A DNA stretch of 64,000 nt from Aurantiacibacter spongiae (GTDB taxonomy: Bacteria > Pseudomonadota > Alphaproteobacteria > Sphingomonadales > Sphingomonadaceae), in NCBI RefSeq assembly GCF_003815535.1, contig NZ_RPFZ01000001.1, positions 1,860,001 to 1,924,000 on the forward strand, written 5' to 3'. The notes under the pieces are model-generated. The model searched no databases. It was not told the origin of the DNA and saw only the letters and a program-made list of their open reading frames with translations. The position numbers and the translations under genes were made by a program. Positions 57,567 to 64,000 of the stretch are shown piece by piece. Position 1 is the first letter of the stretch. Every line of letters begins with the position of its first letter.

Positions 57567-58928
57567 TTGGCCAGCAAAGCCGACCAGCAGGTCGACCTCG
57601 ATACCTTCATCTCCGGCGTAGAGAAGCGCAACCCGGGTCAGGGCGAATTCGTCCAGGCGGTGCGCGAGGTATCCGCCGACATCTTCCCGTGGTTAGCCGA
57701 ACGCGGCGAATACCACGACGCGCAGATCATGCGGCGGCTGGCCGAACCCGACCGCATCGTCTCCTTCCGCGTCTGCTGGCAGGACGATGAGGGCCGCGTC
57801 CGGGTGGAGCGCGGCTGGCGCGTGCAGAACAACAACGCCATCGGCCCCTACAAGGGCGGGCTGCGCTTCGACGAAAGCGTGACCGAGAGCGTCCTCAAGT
57901 TCCTGGCGTTCGAGCAGACCTTCAAGAACTCGCTCACCGGCCTGCCGCTGGGCGGTGGCAAGGGGGGATCGAACTTCAACCCGAAGGACAAGAGCGACGA
58001 AGAAATCATGCGTTTCTGCCAGTCTTTCATGACAGAGCTGTACCGCCATATCGGCCCGAACATGGATGTTCCGGCGGGTGACATGGGCGTGGGCTCACGC
58101 GAGATCGGTTACCTTTTCGGCCAGTACAAGCGCATCACCGGCCGCTGGGAAGGCGTGATGACGGGCAAGGCGATCGAATATGGCGGGTCGAAGATGCGAC
58201 CCGAGGCGACCGGATACGGTGCGGTCGAATTCGCCTGCAACATGCTCCACCACCGGGACGACACGCTGGAGGGCAAGACGGTGCTCATTTCCGGCTCGGG
58301 CAATGTCGCGCTCCACGCTGCGGCCAAGGTCATCGCGAAAGGCGGCACGGTGCTCACGCTATCCGACAGTGACGGCTTCATTCACGATCCCGACGGCATA
58401 GACGCCGACAAGCTCGACTGGATACGCGACCTGAAGCTGGAACGGCGCGGCCGCATCGGCGAATATGCCGACGAATACCGGGGGGCCAGCTTCCAAGAAT
58501 GCGATACGCCGTGGCGCGTCGACGCCGACATAGCCATGCCCTGCGCGACCCAGAACGAGATCGACGGCGATGCCGCGCGGGCACTGCTCGGCAACGGGAT
58601 ATTGGCGGTGGTCGAGGGCGCGAACATGCCCGCCACCGCGCAGGCCTCGAGGGCGTTCCGCGAGGCGGGCATTCTCTACGCGCCGGGCAAGGCCGCCAAT
58701 GCCGGCGGCGTCGCCGTTTCCGGTCTGGAGATGAGCCAGAACGCAGAGCGCATCAGTTGGGAAAACGACAAGCTCGACCGCATGCTCGCCGATCTCATGC
58801 GCGACATCCACGAACGCTGCGTCGAACACGGCGCGGATGGCGAGGGCGGGGTCGATTACGTGAAAGGCGCGAATATCGCGGGCTTCCGCAAGGTGGCGGA
58901 CGCCATGCTGGCATTCGGCGTCGTTTGA
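57567..58928 (+). CDS. gdhA: NADP-type glutamate dehydrogenase
   Basis: Hexameric glutamate dehydrogenase, 453 residues, interconverting glutamate and 2-oxoglutarate plus ammonia. Motif PYKGGLRFDESVTESVLKFLAFEQTFKNSLTGLPLGGGKGGSNF contains the catalytic lysines, then DVPAGDMGVGSREIGYLFGQYKRI and the Rossmann VLISGSGNVALHAAAKVIAKGG. The only reasonable start is TTG at 57567, with GAGGAC upstream; no ATG precedes conserved sequence. It lies between mmsB and an enoyl-CoA hydratase. Confidence 0.92.
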   Translation: MASKADQQVDLDTFISGVEKRNPGQGEFVQAVREVSADIFPWLAERGEYHDAQIMRRLAEPDRIVSFRVCWQDDEGRVRVERGWRVQNNNAIGPYKGGLRFDESVTESVLKFLAFEQTFKNSLTGLPLGGGKGGSNFNPKDKSDEEIMRFCQSFMTELYRHIGPNMDVPAGDMGVGSREIGYLFGQYKRITGRWEGVMTGKAIEYGGSKMRPEATGYGAVEFACNMLHHRDDTLEGKTVLISGSGNVALHAAAKVIAKGGTVLTLSDSDGFIHDPDGIDADKLDWIRDLKLERRGRIGEYADEYRGASFQECDTPWRVDADIAMPCATQNEIDGDAARALLGNGILAVVEGANMPATAQASRAFREAGILYAPGKAANAGGVAVSGLEMSQNAERISWENDKLDRMLADLMRDIHERCVEHGADGEGGVDYVKGANIAGFRKVADAMLAFGVV

Positions 58929-58940
58929 CAGGAGGACATC

Positions 58941-59726
58941 ATGGCCGATTACGAAACCATCACCACCCGCAAGCAGGGCGCCGTCACGCTGGTGACGATC
59001 AATCGTCCCGATGCGCTGAACGCGCTCAACACCACGGTTCTCGCCGATCTGATCGAGGCGTTCCGCGACTTCGACGGCGACGAGGGGCAGCGCTGCGCGG
59101 TGCTGACGGGCGCGGGCGACAAGGCTTTCGCCGCGGGCGCCGACATCAAGGAGATGGCAGACAAGCCGGCCGCCGATTTCTATGCCGAGGACTTCTTCGC
59201 CGGGTGGACCGAACACTTCACCCGCGCCACGCGCAAGCCGTGGATCGCCGCGGTCAACGGCTTCGCGCTCGGCGGCGGCTGCGAAGTCGCGATGATGGCG
59301 GACTTCATCATCGCATCGGACCGCGCGAAGTTCGGTCAGCCCGAGATCAAGCTGGGGGTGCTGCCCGGCATGGGCGGATCGCAGCGCCTGGCACGCGCCG
59401 TGGGCAAGGCCAAGGCGATGGATCTGTGCCTGACCGGCCGGATGATGGACGCGGCCGAAGCGGAGAGCAGCGGCCTCGTCGCCCGCGTGGTCGAACACGA
59501 CCGGCTGATGGACGAAGCCATGTCGGCTGCCGAGGCGATCGCGAGGATGGCTCCGCTCGCGGCCATCGCCAACAAGGAAGCGGTCGATGCCGCCTTCGAG
59601 ACGACGCTCGATCAGGGCATCCGTTTCGAACGCCGCCTGTTCCAGGCCATCGCCGCCACCAGCGACAAGGCCGAGGGGATGAAGGCCTTCATCGAGAAGC
59701 GCGATCCGCAATGGACGGGGCGTTAG
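58941..59726 (+). CDS. Enoyl-CoA hydratase
   Basis: A 261-residue crotonase-fold enzyme with both catalytic glutamate positions. [40 protein letters not shown] (oxyanion loop), [47 protein letters not shown] (glutamates in C-E and P-E-I) follow in order. It fits a short-chain enoyl-CoA hydratase, probably serving valine/fatty-acid degradation with the genes upstream. AGGAGG lies six bases before ATG. Confidence 0.92.
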   Translation: MADYETITTRKQGAVTLVTINRPDALNALNTTVLADLIEAFRDFDGDEGQRCAVLTGAGDKAFAAGADIKEMADKPAADFYAEDFFAGWTEHFTRATRKPWIAAVNGFALGGGCEVAMMADFIIASDRAKFGQPEIKLGVLPGMGGSQRLARAVGKAKAMDLCLTGRMMDAAEAESSGLVARVVEHDRLMDEAMSAAEAIARMAPLAAIANKEAVDAAFETTLDQGIRFERRLFQAIAATSDKAEGMKAFIEKRDPQWTGR

Positions 59727-59750
59727 ACGGCGGATCGCCGGCCGCGCCGT
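59727..59750. terminator. Inverted repeat between convergent genes (enoyl-CoA hydratase / manA-like)
   Basis: ACGGCG (59727-59732) pairs with CGCCGT (59745-59750), or alternatively CGGCG-GAT-CGCCG (59728-59740) forms a local hairpin. It fills the whole 24-base gap between two convergent stops. No T-run is present; a bidirectional terminator is only a suggestion. Confidence 0.35.
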
Positions 59751-60557
59751 TCACCCCGGCGGTGCGGCGATCAGGCACCTGCCGTCAGGCGCAAAGGTGA
59801 CGCTGGCGAGGTCGGGGGCGAGCGCGCACTGGCCGGGACTGACCACGTCGCCGCCGGTCACGTTGACCTGCCCCGACAGCGGGATCACCAGAAGCGGGCC
59901 GGCATAGGCATACAGCAGGCCTTCGTCCGCCACCCCGTCGACCCGGTCCAGCCGGAAATGCGGTCCGTCGACCAGCGTGACATCGCCCGACGGCGGCAGC
60001 ATCTGGTGAAGGCCCATGTCGTAGGGTTCGCCCCTGGCGACCTTCATTCCTTCCTCCAGATGCAGTTCGCGGGGGCGACCGTAATCGTAGAGGCGGTAGG
60101 TGATGTCCGAATTCTGCTGGATTTCGATGATCGAACACCCCGCGCCGATGGCGTGAACGGTGTTGGCGGGGATGTAGTAGAAGTCGCCCGGCTGCACCTC
60201 GTGCCAGGTCAGCAATTCCTCGATACTGCCGTCCTTCGCCGCGGCGCGCATCTCGTCTTCATCGAGCGTCGTGTCGAAGCCGATGCCCAGCACCGCGCCC
60301 GGCTCCGCATCGACAACCAGCCAGCATTCCTCCTTGCCCTGCTGGCCAAGTCCCTGCGCCAGCGTCTGTTCGTCCGACGGATGGCACTGGACCGAAAGCT
60401 TGTCGCTGGTGAACAGGTATTTGACCAGCAGCTGCGGCAGCCGGTCGGGCGGCTCGAACCAGATTTCGCCGATACGCTTGCCCTCGGGCGCTTCGAACGG
60501 GGGCGGCAGATCCTCGCGCCCCCAAACCTTCTCGACGGTCTTTACGGGCAGCAGCAT
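59751..60557 (-). CDS. manA: Mannose-6-phosphate isomerase, class I (ManA-like)
   Basis: A 268-residue cupin enzyme that interconverts mannose 6-phosphate and fructose 6-phosphate. VEKVWGREDLP opens it; zinc ligands lie in LSVQCHPSDEQT (Q-x-H) and in PANTVHAIGAG, and the conserved arginine region is SDITYRLYDYGR. It is short compared with E. coli ManA (391) but equals the compact type found in many alphaproteobacteria. Upstream GH130 and glycosyltransferase genes support a mannose-linked role. Confidence 0.87.
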   Translation of the reverse strand: MLLPVKTVEKVWGREDLPPPFEAPEGKRIGEIWFEPPDRLPQLLVKYLFTSDKLSVQCHPSDEQTLAQGLGQQGKEECWLVVDAEPGAVLGIGFDTTLDEDEMRAAAKDGSIEELLTWHEVQPGDFYYIPANTVHAIGAGCSIIEIQQNSDITYRLYDYGRPRELHLEEGMKVARGEPYDMGLHQMLPPSGDVTLVDGPHFRLDRVDGVADEGLLYAYAGPLLVIPLSGQVNVTGGDVVSPGQCALAPDLASVTFAPDGRCLIAAPPG

Positions 60558-60568
60558 GGCGGGACGTC

Positions 60569-61888
60569 CTATCGCATCAGATCGAGCAGCTCGGCGATCT
60601 CGACCGTGGCGAAGCCGACCGCGCTATCCGATATACCATAGGGCACCAGCAATCGTTCCCCGACCCTGAGCACGCCGCAGGTATAGACGACGTTGGGCAC
60701 GTAGCCGCTGCGATCGGCGTTTTCCGCGGTCAGCACCGGCTCCTTCACGCGGCCGATCATCTTCGTCGGGTCGTCGAGGTCGAGCAGCGCGCAACCCAGC
60801 GAATACTTGCGCATCGCGCCCACGCCGTGCGTGAAGAACAGCCAGCCCTCGTCCGTCCTGATCGGGCTGCCGCAATTGCCGATCTGCACGAATTCCCAGG
60901 GATACTCCGGCTCCATCAGCAGCTTGCCCTCGGTATTCCAGCAATCGAGCCGGTCCGATTTGAGCAGATAGAGGTTCTTGCCGTCCTGCCGCCCGATCAT
61001 GGCGTATTTTCCGCCGATCTTCTCCGGAAAGAGCGCCATGCCCTTGTTGCGCCCGGCGCGCCCCTCGATCGGTTGCAGGTCGAAATTGGCGAAATCGCGC
61101 GTGCGCAGCAGTTCGGAGCGGATCGATTTGCCCGAATAGGCGGTGTAGGTGCCGATCCATTCGTAGTCCCCGAACCCGTGGTCGAACCGGACCATCCGCA
61201 AGTCTTCCAGCCCGCCGGCCTGCTGTTCGGTGATGGGGAAGATCACCGTGTTGCCGAGTGAGCTTTCCTTGTGCCGGTGAACGGTGACGGAGGCATCGCT
61301 GTCGGTCAGCGTCTCGTCGTCAAGTTCGACCGAGGTCGCGAAGGCGCTCTGCGGCCACAGTTCGAAACCGCCGTCGGGGGTGGCGATCCCTTCGCGAAAG
61401 GCGATCGACGATATGTGTCCTTCGCCCACGGCACGCAGCGACATGACGAAGCGCACCGCATCGCCCTTCATTCCGCTCTGGTCGGGATGGGGAACGATGG
61501 ACGGGTTCATCAGGGCCGCCGCGGCATAGGTGTATTCGTGGCAGAAATACGCGCCGATCAGGCGCTGCCGTTCCCGCGAGAACCGACCCTTCTCGAGCCC
61601 CAGATGGGTCTCCACCTCGGCGAAGCGATCCTCGAACATCTGTTCGGTCTGCCAGTGCCGTTCATCGAAATCGCGACGCACGCGCCGGTATTCGGTCGCC
61701 GCGCGCGTTTCGCTCAGCGAGGCGACGTCCTCGACCAGCCGCATGGCGCGCCCGCTCTTCGAACGGCGCGACTGCCAGCCCAGGTGAAACGGCCGCAGCA
61801 CGACCCGCGAGGGATCGGCGTGCAGCCGCTGGTCAAGAAGCTGCAAGGGTGTTTTCGGTCCGTTCGTTTCGCGCGCCAACGTCCGCAT
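60569..61888 (-). CDS. Glycoside hydrolase family 130 protein (beta-mannoside phosphorylase type)
   Basis: A 439-residue protein of family GH130, enzymes that phosphorolyse or hydrolyse beta-mannosides. The five-bladed propeller signatures NPSIVPHPDQSG, GLEDLRMVRFDHG and RNKGMALFPEKIGGKYAMIGRQDG, with GNCGSPIRTDEGWLFFTHGVG and SGYVPNVVYTCGVLRVGE near the end, fit. The arginines/histidine for phosphate binding decide phosphorylase against hydrolase; I did not resolve that. The start ATG at 61888 overlaps the 3' end of the glycosyltransferase by 56 bases. Likely operon with the flanking manA-like gene. Confidence 0.85.
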   Translation of the reverse strand: MRTLARETNGPKTPLQLLDQRLHADPSRVVLRPFHLGWQSRRSKSGRAMRLVEDVASLSETRAATEYRRVRRDFDERHWQTEQMFEDRFAEVETHLGLEKGRFSRERQRLIGAYFCHEYTYAAAALMNPSIVPHPDQSGMKGDAVRFVMSLRAVGEGHISSIAFREGIATPDGGFELWPQSAFATSVELDDETLTDSDASVTVHRHKESSLGNTVIFPITEQQAGGLEDLRMVRFDHGFGDYEWIGTYTAYSGKSIRSELLRTRDFANFDLQPIEGRAGRNKGMALFPEKIGGKYAMIGRQDGKNLYLLKSDRLDCWNTEGKLLMEPEYPWEFVQIGNCGSPIRTDEGWLFFTHGVGAMRKYSLGCALLDLDDPTKMIGRVKEPVLTAENADRSGYVPNVVYTCGVLRVGERLLVPYGISDSAVGFATVEIAELLDLMR

Positions 61889-64000
61889 TCCCCGATTCGC
61901 CGCGAGAGGCCATCTCGAGCGCTATCATGGAATAATGCGACAGTTGGAAGGCCAGGATACTTTCCGCTCCACAGTTCGCGTTGGCGCCGCGCGGATTGAT
62001 TCCGTCGCGGCAACGCCCGCTGGCGAGGTCTGCCAGCACCACCCCGCGATCGTTGGCACCGTGAAACCAGTTCCAGGCGATGCGCGCATGATCGATCCAG
62101 CGCGGCTCGCCGGTGGCGGCGAAGGCGGCGCGTGCGGCCTCGATGGCGGCCTGCGCCTCCAGCGGCTGCTGATCGAACGGAAGGTGCGTGCGGGGATGGC
62201 CGAAACTGTCGGACCCGATGGGGCGGAAGTGCCCCTCGGCAGAGGTCTGCTGGCGCGCGATCCAGTCGAGCGTTTCCAGTCCGGCGGCGGTAAAATCCGG
62301 GCGGCCCAGCGCCATTCCGGCCTCGATCAGGGCCTGCGACAGCCGCGGATTGTCATATCCCAGAACCGCCTCGAACCACGCCCAGTCGGGCCGGCGCGAC
62401 GCATCCAGCAGATGCGCGAGGAAGGTGCCACCGCGCTCCAGCACCGCGCGCGAGGCGCCATGATCGGGATCGACGCGCAGCCGCGCCGCGCAGCCGAGCA
62501 TGGTGAAGGCCATCGCCCGCGGGCTGCCGGCCTCCTCGAGCGATGGCAGGGTGCGGTCGAACCACATCTGCGCCCAGCTGCGAATGTCGGCGTCGGGGGC
62601 GTTTTCCAGCGTGGCGCCGAGGGCCCAGAGGCCCCGGCCGTTGGAATCTTCCGATCCTTCCTCCTCGCACCAGGTTCGGTCGAAATTCATGAAATTGCGG
62701 AAAACGCGCGCGTCCTCGTTCCAGGCGTGCTGGACGAAGCTGGCATAGCGCATGGTCCACCTGGCGCGTTCGGTGGGTTTGAGACCCTCCGCCACGTTCA
62801 TCAGCATCAGCGCCCTTGCGTTGTCGTCGAGGCAGTAGCCGTGCCGCCGGTCGGGCACGATGCCAATGGCGTGCTGGAACATGCCGGTCGCATCGCTCAT
62901 CGCGAATACGCCGGTGAGGCCCGGCGTCGCGGTGACGGGCGCGCGCCGCGGGGCGGGGGCGACGGCGCCCTCCACCAGTTGCGCCGCGCCCTCGGCGAAG
63001 CGCGGCCAGATCGTCTCGCGCCCCTTCGCATAGGCGCGTCGCTGCAAGGCATCGAGCGCATCACGGTCGTCGAGCAGGCGGTTCACCTCCCGTGCGATCG
63101 ATTGCGCGGATTCGGGTTCGATCAGGCAACCGGCTCCGTCCCGCAGCAATTCGCGCGCGTGGAGATACGGCGTCGCCAGCACCGCCTTGCCCAGCGCGAC
63201 CGCGTAGCTGAGCGTACCCGAGGTCGATTGCTGAAGATTGGGGTAGGGCGTCAGATAGATGTCACACGCCTCCAGCTGATCGAGCAGTTCCTCGGTATCG
63301 ACGAAGCGATCGACCCACTCGATATGGTCGGCGACGCCAAGCTCCGCGGCGCGCGCCTTCAGCCCTTCGCGGTAGGTTTCACCCTGTTCGGCCACCAGGT
63401 TGGGATGCGTCGCGCCGACGATGCGGTAGAGCACGGCGGGGTGCCGTTCGACGATGGCGGGCAGCGCCTCGATCACGTATTCCAGCCCCTTGCCGGGGCC
63501 GAGCAGGCCGAACGTCGTCAGCACGTCGCGTCCCGTCAGGCCGAGCCGTTCCTTGAATTCGGCCTGCCTGCCGAACGGGCGATCGGGCGCGCCGTGCTCG
63601 ATCACGGTCAGGATCTCGTGCGGGGCGCCGTAGCGCGTGGCGAGCAGATCGCGCGCGTGGAAGCTCATCACCATGATGGAACTGGCGCGGTTCACCAGAT
63701 GGGAGAGGATCGCTTCCTGCCGCTCGCTCGGTTCCCCCAGCACGGTATGCGGGGTGAGGATCAGCGGGGCCGCCAGCCGATCCACGAGGTCGCAGACGAA
63801 CTGGCCGTCATCGCCGCCGAAAATCCCGTATTCGTGCTGCAACCAGACCGCATCGACGCCGCTTTCGTTGATGATGCGCGCCGTTTCGAAAAAGCTTTCG
63901 CGGTCGCGTTCGTCGATTACCCCCGCCACGCCTTCGTAGCGGATCGGCTGGTCGGGATTGTCGAGCGCGTACACGTCCACCTCAACATGGCTTTGAAAGC
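61833..64000 (-). CDS. Family 4 glycosyltransferase with C-terminal alpha-helical glycan-active domain (5' end outside window)
   Basis: The frame is open to the right edge, so the N terminus is missing; at least 721 residues are visible. The first 340 or so show a GT-B fold: VWLQHEYGIFGGDDGQFVCDL, VIEHGAPD, LTTFGLLGPGKGLEYVIEALPAIVERHP, YLTPYPNLQQSTSGTLSYAVALGKAVLATPYLHA (donor-binding E region replaced by STSGT). The rest, from about residue 360, contains YCLDDNARALMLMN and is an alpha/alpha-barrel-like helical domain (HAWNEDARVFRNFM, RGLWALGATLENAP). Such two-domain proteins occur beside GH130 genes. Sugar specificity is unknown. Confidence 0.85.
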   Translation of the reverse strand, partial: FQSHVEVDVYALDNPDQPIRYEGVAGVIDERDRESFFETARIINESGVDAVWLQHEYGIFGGDDGQFVCDLVDRLAAPLILTPHTVLGEPSERQEAILSHLVNRASSIMVMSFHARDLLATRYGAPHEILTVIEHGAPDRPFGRQAEFKERLGLTGRDVLTTFGLLGPGKGLEYVIEALPAIVERHPAVLYRIVGATHPNLVAEQGETYREGLKARAAELGVADHIEWVDRFVDTEELLDQLEACDIYLTPYPNLQQSTSGTLSYAVALGKAVLATPYLHARELLRDGAGCLIEPESAQSIAREVNRLLDDRDALDALQRRAYAKGRETIWPRFAEGAAQLVEGAVAPAPRRAPVTATPGLTGVFAMSDATGMFQHAIGIVPDRRHGYCLDDNARALMLMNVAEGLKPTERARWTMRYASFVQHAWNEDARVFRNFMNFDRTWCEEEGSEDSNGRGLWALGATLENAPDADIRSWAQMWFDRTLPSLEEAGSPRAMAFTMLGCAARLRVDPDHGASRAVLERGGTFLAHLLDASRRPDWAWFEAVLGYDNPRLSQALIEAGMALGRPDFTAAGLETLDWIARQQTSAEGHFRPIGSDSFGHPRTHLPFDQQPLEAQAAIEAARAAFAATGEPRWIDHARIAWNWFHGANDRGVVLADLASGRCRDGINPRGANANCGAESILAFQLSHYSMIALEMASRGESGNADVGARNERTENTLAAS

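Overview
This 64 kb, high-G+C window looks like the chromosome of an aerobic anoxygenic phototrophic alphaproteobacterium, most probably of the Sphingomonadales/Erythrobacteraceae type. The grounds are gene order and gene content: crtCDF-bchCXYZ-puf, bchFNBHLM-lhaA-puhABC-acsF-puhE-hemA, ppaA-ppsR and bchG-bch2-bchP; ALA synthase (C4 route) rather than glutamyl-tRNA reductase; oxygen-dependent AcsF and no bchE in view; and no crtA in view. The taxon is an inference and no species is claimed. bchI, bchD and most of bchO, as well as crtB and crtI, lie outside the window.

Layout. (1) 1-12.6 kb: tail of bchO; leftward crtD-crtC; rightward crtF, then bchC-bchX-bchY-bchZ, a PufQ-like small ORF, pufB-pufA, a strong hairpin, and pufL-pufM-pufC. 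(2) 12.7-14.1 kb: an MFS transporter placed between the two arms of the photosynthesis cluster. (3) 14.2-31.1 kb: one tightly packed leftward run, bchF-bchN-bchB-bchH-bchL-bchM-lhaA-puhA-puhB-puhC-orf93-acsF-puhE::cobW-hemA-psiE-like, in which most genes overlap by 1-11 bases. (4) 31.2-38.0 kb: rightward ppaA/aerR-ppsR, then bchG-bch2(pucC-like)-bchP and a formate/nitrite-family channel. (5) 38.0-42.0 kb: leftward cyoABCD quinol oxidase. (6) 42.2-46.1 kb: enoyl-CoA hydratase, nitronate monooxygenase-like enzyme, alpha/beta hydrolase, thiolase. (7) 46.1-51.6 kb: glyoxylate shunt (aceA, a 52-residue ORF, glcB) with a divergent RamB-type regulator. (8) 51.7-55.0 kb: a large secreted PD40/amidohydrolase. 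(9) 55.2-59.7 kb: mmsA, mmsB, glutamate dehydrogenase, enoyl-CoA hydratase (valine/amino-acid catabolism). (10) 59.8-64 kb: mannose-6-phosphate isomerase-like protein, GH130 and a two-domain glycosyltransferase that runs off the edge.

How the parts work together: ALA synthase feeds tetrapyrrole synthesis; BchH/M/AcsF/BNL/F/XYZ/C/G/P convert protoporphyrin to phytylated bacteriochlorophyll a; CrtC/D/F make methoxylated linear carotenoids; PufLM-PuhA form the reaction centre with PufC as its tetrahaem donor and PufBA as LH1; LhaA, PuhB, PuhC, PuhE and the PufQ-like protein assist assembly. PpaA/AerR and PpsR would control these promoters by oxygen and light; several TGT-N12-ACA type palindromes (crtD/crtF, crtF/bchC, bchG, bchF/ppaA) fit that model. 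No intergenic stretch exceeds 300 bases. I see no tRNA, rRNA, CRISPR array, insertion sequence or integrase.

The most distinctive points are a reaction-centre H subunit carrying an acidic insertion of about 125 residues, an in-frame PuhE-CobW (G3E GTPase) fusion, a long Pro/Ala/Thr tail on the LH1 alpha polypeptide, a PpsR whose DNA-binding domain lacks a cysteine, and a crtC without a recognisable start codon.
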